Notes: a model not told the origin generated them from the letters alone. A stretch of DNA of 64,000 nucleotides from Ilumatobacteraceae bacterium (GCA_013213745.1 JABSQH010000075.1:18163-82162), one strand, 5' to 3'; numbered from the stretch's first letter, positions 34,634 through 43,593 are shown. Made by a program: numbers and translations.

Positions 34634-37003
34634 CTACTGGAAGGCCATTGCGATACGGAATCGCTCCTCGACGCTGAGGTAGTGATCGTCGTCCTCGGCA
34701 GCGTCTCCGATGTCGAGCTGGACCCACCGCACCGTTCCGGTGAAGGTGGTCGTGTCGCGGTCGAGTTCGTCGGTCACTCCGGTCGCCGTGTCCGTGCCCA
34801 CGTCGGTTGTCTCGTCGGCGGAAAACGCCCCGGGCACGGAGCCGTCGATTCGACCGGAGCCGACCGCCTCGCCGTCGATGTAGAGCGTTGCGGTGCCACC
34901 CTTGCCGACGCCGCCGCCGTCGTAGTCGAACTCCATGCGGAACTGGCGCTCGCCGGGTTCCACCGGCGCGTCTCCGGCAACAATGAAGCGCTCGAGACCG
35001 AACAGGTTGTAGCAGTACGCGGGTGTGCCGTCGGTGCGCAAGTACAGCGTCCAGCCGCCGAACTGCCCGCCCTGGGCGATGACGGTGCCGCTCGCTCCAC
35101 CTTCGGGGATCAGCAGCTGCGCGGTCACGGCGTGAGACTTGTTCTTGATGTTGATCACGCTCGACTCGCTGAGTCGACCCATACCCCCATAGAGCATCTG
35201 GGTCTGGCCGCGCACGAGTTGCGGACGTCCGGCGCGGTCCGGGTCGAACCGTTCCGACCGGCGATCGTCGAGGGGGAGTGCGTTGTGACGCGCTGCTTCA
35301 GCAAGGAACAGCTCCTGGAGGCGGCGCAGCTGCTCGGGCTCGCTCGCCGAGAGATCGTTCGCCTGGGTCCAGTCGCCCGGCCCGTACAACTCCCACACGT
35401 CGTCGTGGAGGTCGTGCGACCCGACGGCGAGCAGCCACGGGATGCTGTGCCGGGTAACCGCTGTCCAACCCTTGTGGTATACCCCGCGATTGACGAACAT
35501 TTCGAAGTACTGGGTGTCGTGGACTTCTGGAGCGTCGGCATCGTCGAAGGTGTCGTTCAGCTCGAAGCCTTCGTACGGATGCTGGTCGAATCCGTTCACC
35601 GATAGTGGTTCGGGAATCCCGCAGGCGCGCAGGATCGTCGGGGCGACGTCGATGACGTGGCCGAACTGGTCGCGAATCTCGCCCTGCGACTCGATGCCGC
35701 CGGGCCAGTGGACGATGGTGCCGTTACGCGTGCCACCCCAGTGTGATGCGACCTGTTTGGTCCACTGATACGGAGTGCACATCGCGTGCGCCCAGCCGAC
35801 GGCGTAGTGGTTGAACGCCTCGTGCGTCCCGAAGGCCCGGATCCGTTCGGCCATGAACTCGGTGGTCTCGATGTCGAGTACACCGTTGAGCGAGAGCAGC
35901 TCGTTGAAGGTGCCGCGCACGGTGCCCTCAGCGGAGGCGCCGTTGTCGCCGATGATGTACACGATCAGCGTGTCGTCGAGGATCTCCAACTCGTCGAGCG
36001 CATCGACGAGGCGGCCGAGCTGGGTGTCGGTGTGCTCGAGAAATCCCGCGTACACCTCCATTTGGCGAGCGAGCACCGGCTTCAGATCGTCGTCCATGTC
36101 ATCCCAGGCGGGGATCTCGTCGGGGCGCGCCGTGAGCTCTGCATCCGCCGGGATCACCCCGAGTTCCTGTTGACGGGCGAACGTCGTTGCCCGTAGTTCG
36201 TCCCACCCGTTGTCGAACGCGCCGAGGTAGCGGTCGGACCAGTCGTTGGGTACGTGGTGCGGTGCGTGGGTGGCACCCGGCGCCCAATACATGAAGAACG
36301 GCTTGTCGGGCATCAGCGACTTCTGCTCGCGCACCCACGAGATCGACTTGTCGGTCATGTCCTCCGTGAAGTGGTAGCCCTCCTCGGGCGTCTTCTCCGG
36401 CTCCACCGGGACGGTGTCGCGATAGATCGCAGGCGAGTACTGGTTGGTCTCGCCCCCGATGAAGCCATAGAAGTGCTCGAAGCCCGAGCCCGTGGGCCAA
36501 CGGTCGTGTGGGCCCATTGGTGAGGTCTCCCACACCGGCACTTCGTGGCACTTGCCGAACTGGGCCGTCGAGTACCCGTTGAGCTTGAGCGTCTCTGGCA
36601 ACGGTGCGCAATCCTGCGGGCGAACCGATGACTGACCCGGCGCACTCGTGGCCAACTCGGTGATCGCTCCCATCCCAACGGTGTGATGATTCCGGCCGGC
36701 GAGCAGCGCAGCACGGGTCGGGGCGCACAGCGCCGTCGTGTGAAAACGCGTGTACCGCAATCCGCGCGCCGACAAACGATCGGCCGTCGGTGTGTTGATG
36801 GGCCCGCCGAATGCCGACGATGCGCCGAACCCCACGTCGTCGAGCAACACCACGATCACGTTCGGCGCCCCGGCCGGCGGCCGCAACGGCACGATCGGCG
36901 GGAACGAGACGTCGGGATCGTGCGCATCGATCATCGCCGTCGACGGACGACGACGTTCCGGAATTGGCAGTACGACTCGACGGTCGTCACGAATGTCAGA
37001 CAT
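34634..37003 (-). CDS. Arylsulfatase (type I sulfatase)
   Basis: 789-residue formylglycine-dependent sulfatase. The signature LCAPTRAALLAGRNHHTVGMG includes C-x-P-x-R, the Cys converted to formylglycine. The metal site begins VIVVLLDDVGFG, and a second metal pair is in IIGDNGASAEGT. The catalytic domain occupies about 40-560; the last 200 residues form a beta-rich, concanavalin-like domain (GGQFGGWTLYLRTDGTPAY, FRMEFDYDGGG). No signal peptide is apparent, unusual for enzymes acting on external sulfated glycans. ATG at 37003 has AGGAGG just upstream. Removes sulfate from aryl or carbohydrate sulfates; marine polysaccharides are plausible. Confidence 0.92.
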   Translation of the reverse strand: MSDIRDDRRVVLPIPERRRPSTAMIDAHDPDVSFPPIVPLRPPAGAPNVIVVLLDDVGFGASSAFGGPINTPTADRLSARGLRYTRFHTTALCAPTRAALLAGRNHHTVGMGAITELATSAPGQSSVRPQDCAPLPETLKLNGYSTAQFGKCHEVPVWETSPMGPHDRWPTGSGFEHFYGFIGGETNQYSPAIYRDTVPVEPEKTPEEGYHFTEDMTDKSISWVREQKSLMPDKPFFMYWAPGATHAPHHVPNDWSDRYLGAFDNGWDELRATTFARQQELGVIPADAELTARPDEIPAWDDMDDDLKPVLARQMEVYAGFLEHTDTQLGRLVDALDELEILDDTLIVYIIGDNGASAEGTVRGTFNELLSLNGVLDIETTEFMAERIRAFGTHEAFNHYAVGWAHAMCTPYQWTKQVASHWGGTRNGTIVHWPGGIESQGEIRDQFGHVIDVAPTILRACGIPEPLSVNGFDQHPYEGFELNDTFDDADAPEVHDTQYFEMFVNRGVYHKGWTAVTRHSIPWLLAVGSHDLHDDVWELYGPGDWTQANDLSASEPEQLRRLQELFLAEAARHNALPLDDRRSERFDPDRAGRPQLVRGQTQMLYGGMGRLSESSVINIKNKSHAVTAQLLIPEGGASGTVIAQGGQFGGWTLYLRTDGTPAYCYNLFGLERFIVAGDAPVEPGERQFRMEFDYDGGGVGKGGTATLYIDGEAVGSGRIDGSVPGAFSADETTDVGTDTATGVTDELDRDTTTFTGTVRWVQLDIGDAAEDDDHYLSVEERFRIAMAFQ

Positions 37004-37122
37004 GGGGCCTCCTCGATTGCAGATGAACGAGGGTAGACGGCGCTGGACCCGTGAGAGCCGCTCTTGCCCTATCACCACGTCTCGCCAGCATGGTTGCCCG
37101 CTAGCATCGGCGATCCACAACA

Positions 37123-37197
37123 CGGGCTGTGGCGCAGCTTGGTTAGCGCGCTTGTCTGGGGGACAAGAGGTCGGGAGTTCGAATCTCCCCAGCCCGA
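37123..37197 (+). tRNA. tRNA-Pro (anticodon GGG)
   Basis: Cloverleaf folds fully: acceptor CGGGCTG pairs with CAGCCCG, D-arm around GGTTAGCGC, anticodon stem CTTGT/ACAAG with loop CTGGGGG (anticodon GGG, reads CCC), T-arm GGGAG-TTCGAAT-CTCCC, discriminator A. CCA is not encoded. A TAGCAT box at 37102-37107 could be its -10. Confidence 0.95.
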
Positions 37198-37200
37198 CGA

Positions 37201-37238
37201 CGGTCATTCGAGTGTTCTATTCCTCACTCGATTGACCG
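37201..37238 (+). terminator. Terminator of tRNA-Pro
   Basis: CGGTCATTCGAGTG and CACTCGATTGACCG form a 14-base stem with one mismatch around a 10-base AT-rich loop, followed by TTT. A second small hairpin (CGAGCC/GGCTCG) follows at 37243-37258. Confidence 0.65.
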
Positions 37239-37276
37239 TTTGCGAGCCCGTGGGCTCGTGACGGGTGTGGTGCCGA

Positions 37277-37746
37277 TCAGGTCGGCCATTTGCTGCAGTG
37301 TCCGCCATTGGCCTCTGAGTTCCCTGACGGCGTGTCGATTGTGACCTGCACCTGCTCGAGGAGCGCATCCACGTCGACCATCTCGTCGTATATGCCATGC
37401 TCCTTCGCGCGCTCGGCAACGCTCTGGTACAGCTTCAGGTGAGCCGCCCGGCCTTCAATCCCGCCAACTCCTCGAGTTGAGTGTTGTGGTCGAACTGGCT
37501 GCGCAAGCGCACGCCGTTCTGCCACCACGGGCGTGACTCCATCCACTCGAGGATCTTGGGCGTCAGGGAGCTGCTCGGATCGATCAGGTCCGTGAAAATT
37601 GTCGCTATCAACGCCTCCGACGTCGGGATGTTGTTCTGCTGAGATCCGATCAGGTCGTACACCAGCGCAAGCTGATTGTCGTCCCCGCGGAGTCGGTCGG
37701 CGCGGCGCGCCCTGTTCGGGGCGGCGACGGTCGACCGACTGCTCAC
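37277..37746 (-). pseudogene. Uncharacterised protein gene with a frameshift
   Basis: ATG 37746 opens a frame (LVYDLIGSQQNNIPTSEALI, then ILEWMESRPWWQNGVRLR) that stops at 37435. One base out of phase, the sequence continues RAAHLKLYQSVAERAKEHG, YDEMVDVDALLEQVQVTID and stops at 37277. Both parts use G/C-ended codons and join smoothly near the GGCCGGGCGG run at 37440-37450, so one gene with an indel is likely. ATG overlaps the stop of the small gene upstream. Family not recognised. Confidence 0.5.
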
Positions 37747-37925
37747 ATCGGGTCGCGTGCCTGCGGGGCGTCGTTTCCCGGCCAGGGCGCGATCCGCCGA
37801 CGGGCGGCGAGCTCATGGAGCATGTCGATCAGGTCCATCCGGGTCGAGTCGGTGAGATCGCCCGACATCGCCAGCGACTGCGCCAGCTGAATCGGTTGGG
37901 AGTGGTCGGTTCCGTCGAGTGGCAT
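37743..37925 (-). CDS. Small hypothetical protein, coupled to the next frame
   Basis: 60 residues, helical and hydrophilic (PIQLAQSLAMSGDLTDSTRM, then DLIDMLHELAARRR). ATG at 37925; its stop shares ATGA with the following gene, so both form one unit. Divergent from the YrhK-like gene. No recognised relatives. Confidence 0.5.
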   Translation of the reverse strand: MPLDGTDHSQPIQLAQSLAMSGDLTDSTRMDLIDMLHELAARRRIAPWPGNDAPQARDPM

Positions 37926-38025
37926 GCGTGCAGCATCGCGCCGAACACACGTTCGATCAAGTCCGGCTTCTCCGACTGGCCGCTGCGGTCGATGGACCGA
38001 TGCGCGACTCCGTAACGTCGGCGCC

Positions 38026-38886
38026 GTGAGCGGCCCACAGCACCCGTACCTGAAGGTGCCTGCTGAGTGGGAGGTGGTCGAGCAAAGCGGCCCGGGACCG
38101 TTCACCACGCTGATGCGGTGGCGGCGACCCGACGGCGCCGTGGTCACCTGGCGATCGCGTCACCACCGCAAGGCGCCAGTGGCCGTTGTCAGCCGATGGT
38201 GGTGGGCGCCGAATGAGATCGGCTGGTGGATCGGCGTGCTCTTCGCGGTCGGCGCCAGCTGTTTCCTCGCCGCGTCGACGCCGATTTTCGCCGACGTCTT
38301 CGGAACGTCAGTACAGAACGTGACGTACTTCGTCGGCTCGATCTTCTTCACCTCGGCGGCCACTTGCCAGTTCATCCAAACGCAGTCGGTCGGCACCGAT
38401 CCCACCATGCCGCACGTGCGCCGCTCAGGGTTGCGAGCGAGGTTCGAGGCTCGCCGCATCGACTCGTGGGCTGCGGTGATCCAGCTCGCCGGAACACTGC
38501 TGTTCAATCGCAGCACATGGTTCGCCATGTGGGATCAGGCCGATGCGGCGCGACTTGAACGATTGGTGTGGACACCGGACGCAGTCGGCTCGGTGTGTTT
38601 CCTCGTGGCGTCGTGGCTCGCTTGGGCCGAAGTATGCAACGGCGCATCGCGCTGGCAGCCGCGCACGATCGGATGGTGGGTGGCGGCAGTCAATCTCGCA
38701 GGTTCGATCGCCTTCGGCGTCTCCGCCGTGGGCGCGGTGATCGTCAGCGGAGGTGAGATGTTGTCCGACGCGCTGGCCACGGCGGGGACGCTCGTTGGCG
38801 CGGTGTGTTTCCTCGCCGGCGGTGTGCTGCTACTCCCCGAACTCGGATCGCCTGCGGTACCAGCGACAGCACCAGCGAAGCGGTGA
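38026..38886 (+). CDS. YrhK-domain-like membrane protein
   Basis: 286 residues with three paired membrane hairpins (about 60-110, 150-210, 225-275). The repeating pattern WWIGVLFAVGASCFLAAS, IDSWAAVIQLAGTLLFN and IGWWVAAVNLAGSIAFGVSA with phenylalanine-rich loops is that of the YrhK superfamily. GTG start at 38026. Function unknown, probably an integral membrane protein without enzymatic motifs. Confidence 0.72.
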   Translation: MSGPQHPYLKVPAEWEVVEQSGPGPFTTLMRWRRPDGAVVTWRSRHHRKAPVAVVSRWWWAPNEIGWWIGVLFAVGASCFLAASTPIFADVFGTSVQNVTYFVGSIFFTSAATCQFIQTQSVGTDPTMPHVRRSGLRARFEARRIDSWAAVIQLAGTLLFNRSTWFAMWDQADAARLERLVWTPDAVGSVCFLVASWLAWAEVCNGASRWQPRTIGWWVAAVNLAGSIAFGVSAVGAVIVSGGEMLSDALATAGTLVGAVCFLAGGVLLLPELGSPAVPATAPAKR

Positions 38887-38928
38887 TGCTGTGGCCGGAT
38901 CGCAGGACTCCGGATGACGGAAGTGACG

Positions 38929-39363
38929 TCAGCTCGGGCAGTAGGCGCTGAGTTCGGACGGCAGCGCTGGCGGGTCACCTTCGCAGCTCTCGGCACCCTT
39001 CTGAATCCAGAACTGGCCCTCGGCTTCGAGGATCGCCGACTGGCTGTCGCCGCTCGAGTCGGTGTAGGTGACCCCGGCCCAGCCTTCGGCGCAATCGAAG
39101 TTGTCGATCTGCGACTCCGACACGTCGAGGCCCGCCGCGAGCGACGACGCGTCGCATTCGACGGTCCCACCGATCGTCGAGCCGTTGCTCGGCGTGGTGG
39201 TGTTGCTACTTGCCGTGGTGTCGCTGCCGGCCGATGTGGTGTCGCTGCCGGCCGATGTGGTGTCGCTGCTGTCGCTGTCGTCGCCGCACGCCGCGGCGAG
39301 CAGGGTGACAGCTGCGATGGCTGCGATCGCCCGCTTGGTCGATGTCAGAGTGATTGCGCGCAT
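38929..39363 (-). CDS. Secreted lipoprotein, Cys-containing C-terminal domain
   Basis: 144 residues. Signal peptide ends AVTLLAAACGDD (lipobox). A Ser/Thr/Asp linker contains a 21-base tandem repeat (SDTTSAG twice, about 39221-39262). The C-terminal 70 residues hold four cysteines (VECDASS, NFDCAEGW, AESCEGD, AYCPS), probably two disulfides. No family recognised. Nine bases downstream of the IPT-like gene, so probably co-transcribed. Confidence 0.75.
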   Translation of the reverse strand: MRAITLTSTKRAIAAIAAVTLLAAACGDDSDSSDTTSAGSDTTSAGSDTTASSNTTTPSNGSTIGGTVECDASSLAAGLDVSESQIDNFDCAEGWAGVTYTDSSGDSQSAILEAEGQFWIQKGAESCEGDPPALPSELSAYCPS

Positions 39364-39372
39364 GAGCGAATG

Positions 39373-39999
39373 TTAGGTGTACGCACCCGCTGAGATCGTG
39401 GACCCCGAGGTCGCTCCTCTCCAGACGACCGGTGGGAGCGCGGAGCGTTTCATGGATGTTCCCGGTCTCGACCGAGACCCGGTGTTCTCGTTGTCGTCGA
39501 TCGACCGCTGGGCCGCGGGCTCGGGCGGCGAGGACACGTCGTCGGCGACCGGCGCCGTCGTCGTCGGCGTCGTGGCTGCGGGAGCAGTCGTGATGGGCGT
39601 GGCCGGAGCGGCAGGAGCCGCTGGAGGGACGGCCGGCGCCGTGGGCGCGCTGACGGGCACCGGGGGAGTGGGCATGCGTGGTGTTGCCGGAGCGTTCGCC
39701 GGCGGCGCAGTGGGCGGCGGTGGCGCAACGGGAGCCGGGTTGACGGTCAGCGAGATCGTGACAGATGTACCGGTCGAGCCGTTGGCGTCGAGCGGGTGCG
39801 CCATCGGTGGCACGTTGCCGGGGACGGACAACGCCACCTGGAAAGCGCCACCTCCGTCGACGCTTGCTCGCACCATCGCACCGGCGAACCCGACGGACAC
39901 CGATTCACCCGGCGCGAATCCCGAGCCGCTGACCATGGTGGTGGCGCCAGCGACCACCGGGTTGGGCGCGGCCGAGAGCGTGGGCCCCGGTGCCGGCAC
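39373..39999 (-). CDS. Secreted Pro/Ala-rich protein with IPT-like domain, 5' end probably frameshifted
   Basis: From GTG 39999 the product reads LSAAPNPVVAGATTMVSGSG, FAPGESVSVGF, then a bacterial Ig/IPT-like strand pattern to about residue 90, followed by a Pro/Ala/Thr-rich tail. A secreted protein needs a signal peptide; one is visible only in another frame (ATG 40150 or 40042: LPTLVTLMLSTC). The two meet in the C/G run near 40000-40012, pointing to a one-base indel or read error. Cell-surface role only inferred. Confidence 0.6.
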   Translation of the reverse strand: MPAPGPTLSAAPNPVVAGATTMVSGSGFAPGESVSVGFAGAMVRASVDGGGAFQVALSVPGNVPPMAHPLDANGSTGTSVTISLTVNPAPVAPPPPTAPPANAPATPRMPTPPVPVSAPTAPAVPPAAPAAPATPITTAPAATTPTTTAPVADDVSSPPEPAAQRSIDDNENTGSRSRPGTSMKRSALPPVVWRGATSGSTISAGAYT

Positions 40000-40225
40000 C
40001 GGGGCAGGTGGACAGCATCAACGTGACGAGCGTCGGCAACATCGCGAAGCGGCCCAGAGTGCTGTGGTGATTGTTGCGAGAGTGATGGATGGGGCTGGTG
40101 TGGATGGACGTCGTGGGACTCCTTGCGGGTGTGGTGCTTGGTGCAGTCACGATCTCCCCGGGCCGTGAAAGAGGCGTGAAATCACGAGGAACTCACGGGT
40201 CGGCCCGGCGTGGCAGGCTGTGGCG

Positions 40226-40501
40226 ATGTGTGGATGTTTGGTGTTGCTCGTCGGCGGGGCGTTCCCGCGGCTGGCGATCGTCTTGCTCGAGATGTTCACC
40301 GATTACAACGACCGGGCCTTCGACTCGTTCTGGGAGGGGTTCATTGGGTTCCTCCTGTTGCCCTACACGGCGTTGACCTTCGTGCTCATGGACAACTGGC
40401 AAGAGGGGATCAACGGATTCGGGTGGTCCATCGTGATCCTCGGGTTCCTCGCCGACCTCAGCAGCTACGCCAGCACGGGTCGCCGCGCCGCCGCCCGCTG
40501 A
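40226..40501 (+). CDS. Small membrane protein, two to three helices
   Basis: 91 residues: MCGCLVLLVGGAFPRLAIVL, a central WEGFIGFLLLPYTALTFVLM and WSIVILGFLADLSSY. Of a kind common in Actinobacteria near stress or lipoprotein genes; no function known. ATG 40226 preferred over GTG 40220. Confidence 0.65.
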   Translation: MCGCLVLLVGGAFPRLAIVLLEMFTDYNDRAFDSFWEGFIGFLLLPYTALTFVLMDNWQEGINGFGWSIVILGFLADLSSYASTGRRAAAR

Positions 40502-40608
40502 CACCAGAGCACACCCACACCCTGTGGTGAGCGAAGCGGCCCTCAGGGCACGCTTCGCTCAGCGGTACGAGTTGGTCGCGACATATGGGTCACTTCTACG
40601 CTGCGTCA

Positions 40609-41871
40609 ATGCGCCGCTCTGCCGCCCTCATCGCCGCTCTCATCGTGCTTGCAGCCTGCGGGGCCGACAGCGGCGGCGACGGCGCCGTGGCGACAACCGC
40701 CGAGGCTGCGACGACAGCGGCGCCCACCACGGCGGCGACCGATACCACTACGGCACCGACCACCGATGGGGCGACCACGACCGAGGCAACGGCGCCGCCG
40801 ACAACCGAATCGGCCGAGACCACGGCTCCGGCGACGACTGAGCCCGACCCCGGAGTCACCCCGACCGAACTTGCCGCCGCTGGACCGTTCGAGGTCGGTG
40901 CCACCACGCGCGTCGACCCGGCCTTGGCAACCGACGGCGCGACCGGCGAGATCGAGATCTGGTACCCGGCGACCGACGAGGCCGCTGGAGCGACCGACGG
41001 GTATGACGTCCGCGAGTACCTCCCCGCCGCGATCGCGGATCTCGTTCCCCCCGAGGTGAATGCCCGGTTCGAGATCGCAGCGGGCCGCGACGCGACCGCC
41101 GCGGCCGACGGCCCGTACCCGCTGGTGTTGTTCAGCCACGGAGCAGCGTCGTTCCGCACGCAGTCGAGCGATCTCGCCCGTCATCTCGCGTCGTGGGGCT
41201 TCGTGGTCGCGTCGACCGATCACCCGTCACGCAACCTGACGAACGGTCTGATCGGTGCCACCGAGGGCCAACGCGACTCCGCAAGCGACATGCGCCAAAT
41301 GCGTGTGTTCTTGGAAACGCTGCCCGCCGACGACCCGGTTGCGGGCGTGCTCGACACCTCGGTCGTCGGGCTCGCGGGACACTCGGCCGGCGGAGGCACG
41401 ATTGCCCAGGTCGCTTCCGATCCCGGCGTCGTCGGCTACGCCAGCTATGCGTCGGGCCTCGGGGATGCCGCCGCCGATGTGCCCTCGCTGTTCATGGCTG
41501 GTGCGCTCGACATCTCGGTCGATCCGATCGAGACCACGACGGCGGCCTACGAAGCCGCCCCGAGCCCGTCGTGGCTGTGGATCATCGAGAACGCCGGGCA
41601 CAACGCGTTCAGCGACCTGTGCGCCATCGGCGGCGACGCAACGCTGATCGACCTCGCCGAGCAGGCCGGGATCGGCGACTTCGTCGACGACGGCTTGCGC
41701 CGCTTGGCGACCGACGGCTGTGAGCCGCCCAACGCGCCGGTGCAGACCGTGTGGCCGGCAATCAATCAGGCGTCGACCGGGTTCTTCCGCTGGGCGTTCG
41801 GGATCGATGCCGAGCCGATCGGACTCGACGCCTCCGCGGTGACCCCCGGCGTCACGGTCGAATCGAAGTAG
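40609..41871 (+). CDS. Alpha/beta-hydrolase lipoprotein
   Basis: 420 residues. Lipobox at IVLAACGADSG, then a Thr/Ala-rich linker of about 70 residues that tethers the domain to the membrane. The hydrolase begins VGATTRVDPA and IEIWYPATDEA, like platelet-activating-factor acetylhydrolase and dienelactone hydrolase relatives; oxyanion LVLFSHGAASFRTQ, nucleophile elbow GLAGHSAGGGT, acid in GALDISVD and His in ENAGHNAFSD. Secreted esterase or lipase. ATG at 40609 begins the signal peptide. Confidence 0.85.
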   Translation: MRRSAALIAALIVLAACGADSGGDGAVATTAEAATTAAPTTAATDTTTAPTTDGATTTEATAPPTTESAETTAPATTEPDPGVTPTELAAAGPFEVGATTRVDPALATDGATGEIEIWYPATDEAAGATDGYDVREYLPAAIADLVPPEVNARFEIAAGRDATAAADGPYPLVLFSHGAASFRTQSSDLARHLASWGFVVASTDHPSRNLTNGLIGATEGQRDSASDMRQMRVFLETLPADDPVAGVLDTSVVGLAGHSAGGGTIAQVASDPGVVGYASYASGLGDAAADVPSLFMAGALDISVDPIETTTAAYEAAPSPSWLWIIENAGHNAFSDLCAIGGDATLIDLAEQAGIGDFVDDGLRRLATDGCEPPNAPVQTVWPAINQASTGFFRWAFGIDAEPIGLDASAVTPGVTVESK

Positions 41872-41952
41872 CGGCATCCGCGTTCACGCCGGACGGGTTC
41901 GGTACCGTCGGTGCACCGGTAGCACGCAGGGGTTGCGTCGCCCGGAGAGGAG

Positions 41953-42318
41953 ATCAACAGGCCGCCCGTTGAAGCCTGGAAGCTCGTCGCACTCCAGCGA
42001 TTCGCCAAGTTCGATGGCCGCGCCAGCAGGTCGGAGTACTGGTGGTTCTTTCTGGCCAACATCATCATCGCCACCGTGCTGTTCTTGCTCAGCGGCGTCG
42101 CATCGGTGTTTTTCCTGCTCTATGTGATCTACACGCTGGCGATGCTCATCCCGACGATCGCAGTTGGCATTCGTCGGCTCCACGACACCAACAAGACCGG
42201 ATGGCTCTTGTTGGTCGGGCTGGTCCCGTTTGTTGGCGGCATCATTCTGATCGTGTTCTTCGCCATCGCCGGCGACGAAGGCCCGAACCAATACGGCGAG
42301 GTACCTCAAGGGGTCTAG
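41953..42318 (+). CDS. DUF805 membrane protein, no regular start codon
   Basis: Reads VEAWKLVALQRFAKFDGRAS, RSEYWWFFLANIIIA, then IAVGIRRLHDTNKTGWLLL: the full DUF805 signature (GRASRSEYW; RRLHDTNKTGW). Four membrane segments, about 120 residues. The frame is open from 41923, but no ATG, GTG or TTG precedes the conserved N-terminus; a strong GGAGAGGAG ends directly before ATC at 41953. Either ATC is used, or a start codon was lost. A GTG at 42076 would remove half the domain. Confidence 0.65.
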   Translation: MNRPPVEAWKLVALQRFAKFDGRASRSEYWWFFLANIIIATVLFLLSGVASVFFLLYVIYTLAMLIPTIAVGIRRLHDTNKTGWLLLVGLVPFVGGIILIVFFAIAGDEGPNQYGEVPQGV

Positions 42319-42321
42319 CGG

Positions 42322-42741
42322 TCAGCCGCTGACGCGCTCGACGGCGAGTTCGGCCATCAGGTCGAGCACCTTCTGTTCGATCTCGTCGCGGATCGGGCGG
42401 ACGAACTCCACGCCCTGACCTGCCGGATCGGCGAGCGGCCAATCGAGGTACCGGGTGCCGGGGTAGAAGGGACACTCGTCGCCGCAACCCATGGTGATCA
42501 CGACGTCGGACGCCTCGACGGCAGCGTCTTCGAGGCCTTTCGGCGTGGCCTGCATGGCGGGCAGGTCGATACCGACCTCGGCCATCGCCTCGACGACCGC
42601 CGGGTTGACGTCGTCGGCAGGCCGGGTTCCGGCAGACCGCACCACGACGCCATCACCGCCGTGATGATGGAGGAATCCGGCCGCCATCTGGGAGCGACCG
42701 GCGTTGTGGATGCAGACGAACAGGACTTCGGGGGTGGCCAT
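42322..42741 (-). CDS. arsC: Arsenate reductase, low-molecular-weight phosphatase fold
   Basis: 139-residue thioredoxin- or mycothiol-coupled type ArsC. P-loop VCIHNAGRSQ gives Cx5R (Cys10, Arg16); additional cysteines in TMGCGDECPFYPG and the DWPLADP motif fit the LMW-phosphatase arsenate reductases. Reduces arsenate to arsenite. The stop lies four bases from the convergent DUF805 stop; upstream is the aquaporin gene on the same strand, so arsenite could leave through it. Confidence 0.92.
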   Translation of the reverse strand: MATPEVLFVCIHNAGRSQMAAGFLHHHGGDGVVVRSAGTRPADDVNPAVVEAMAEVGIDLPAMQATPKGLEDAAVEASDVVITMGCGDECPFYPGTRYLDWPLADPAGQGVEFVRPIRDEIEQKVLDLMAELAVERVSG

Positions 42742-42752
42742 CGAGGCTCCAT

Positions 42753-43553
42753 TCACGAATCGTCGGACGCAGGGGTGTCGGAACTGAACAACACGCGGAT
42801 CAGGCCGAACGCGACCAGCGCGCCGATGAGTTGCATTGCAATGAACGCCGGCGCCGAGGCGGGGGCGATCCCGGCAAAGGTGTCGGAGAACATCCGGTTC
42901 ACCGACACCATCGGGTTGGCGAAGCTCGTCGACGAGGTGAAGAAGTAGGCCCCGCCGATCCACACGCCGACGGCGACGGCGACGACGTAGGCCTTGCCGT
43001 AGCGGACGGCGCCGTGGATCACGAGCAACAGACCGATCGTGGCGATGATCTCCGACACGTACTGCGGTCCGCCGTCGCGTTGGTTCTCCGAGATCGTGAT
43101 GACACCACCACCCGTCTCGTCCCAGAACATGATGTTGGCGGCCATCACGCCGACGAACCCGCCGGCGAGTTGTGCGACCACGTACCACGCGGCTTCGCTC
43201 GTGGTCATGTCACCCATCAGTCGGTCGAGGAGGGTCACCGCCGGATTGAAGTGGGCGCCGGACACGCTGGCGAACATGATGATCAGACCGATGAGCGCAC
43301 CAGCGGTGGCTGCGGCGTTCTCGAGCAGTTGCAGACCGACGTCGTTGGGCGACAACGTCTCGGCCATGATCCCCGAGCCGATCACCGCGATGATCAGAAA
43401 GCCGCTGCCCACGGCCTCGGCAGTGAGCCGGGCGTACATCGGTACGACCGAGTGGCTCAGTTCGATCGGCGCCGAGTCGTTCGCCGCGGTCTCGCCCGAG
43501 ACGGTGGTTGCCGAAACGTCGGACGGGGGAGGGGAATCACCTGTCGTGGTCAT
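42753..43553 (-). CDS. Aquaporin-like (MIP family) channel, probable arsenite efflux
   Basis: 266-residue MIP channel with six membrane segments and both pore loops, SGAHFNPAVTLLDR and SFANPMVSVNRMF. The second NPA is N-P-M, and the selectivity arginine follows it (NR). Such variants occur in AqpS-type arsenite channels next to arsC and arsR. ATG at 43553 (MTTTGDSPPP) is preferred to 43568. Divergent from arsR; part of the arsenic block. Confidence 0.85.
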   Translation of the reverse strand: MTTTGDSPPPSDVSATTVSGETAANDSAPIELSHSVVPMYARLTAEAVGSGFLIIAVIGSGIMAETLSPNDVGLQLLENAAATAGALIGLIIMFASVSGAHFNPAVTLLDRLMGDMTTSEAAWYVVAQLAGGFVGVMAANIMFWDETGGGVITISENQRDGGPQYVSEIIATIGLLLVIHGAVRYGKAYVVAVAVGVWIGGAYFFTSSTSFANPMVSVNRMFSDTFAGIAPASAPAFIAMQLIGALVAFGLIRVLFSSDTPASDDS

Positions 43554-43575
43554 GAACGCGGCGAACACTAAACTT

Positions 43576-43593
43576 TTAATCGATGGCGATCAA
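43576..43593 (+). promoter_or_regulatory. Candidate ArsR operator overlapping the arsR start
   Basis: Imperfect 18-base palindrome TTaATCG-atgg-CGATcAA (six of seven pairs) in the 30-base divergent region between the aquaporin gene and arsR. It sits over the ATG at 43583 and an AT-rich TAAACTTTTAAT likely to be a -10 region. ArsR-type repressors bind AT-containing inverted repeats at this position. Confidence 0.4.

Noticed and set aside
39221..39262. 21-base tandem repeat as a regulatory or mobile repeat
   Set aside because: It is inside the low-complexity Ser/Thr/Asp linker of a lipoprotein, where such repeats are usual.
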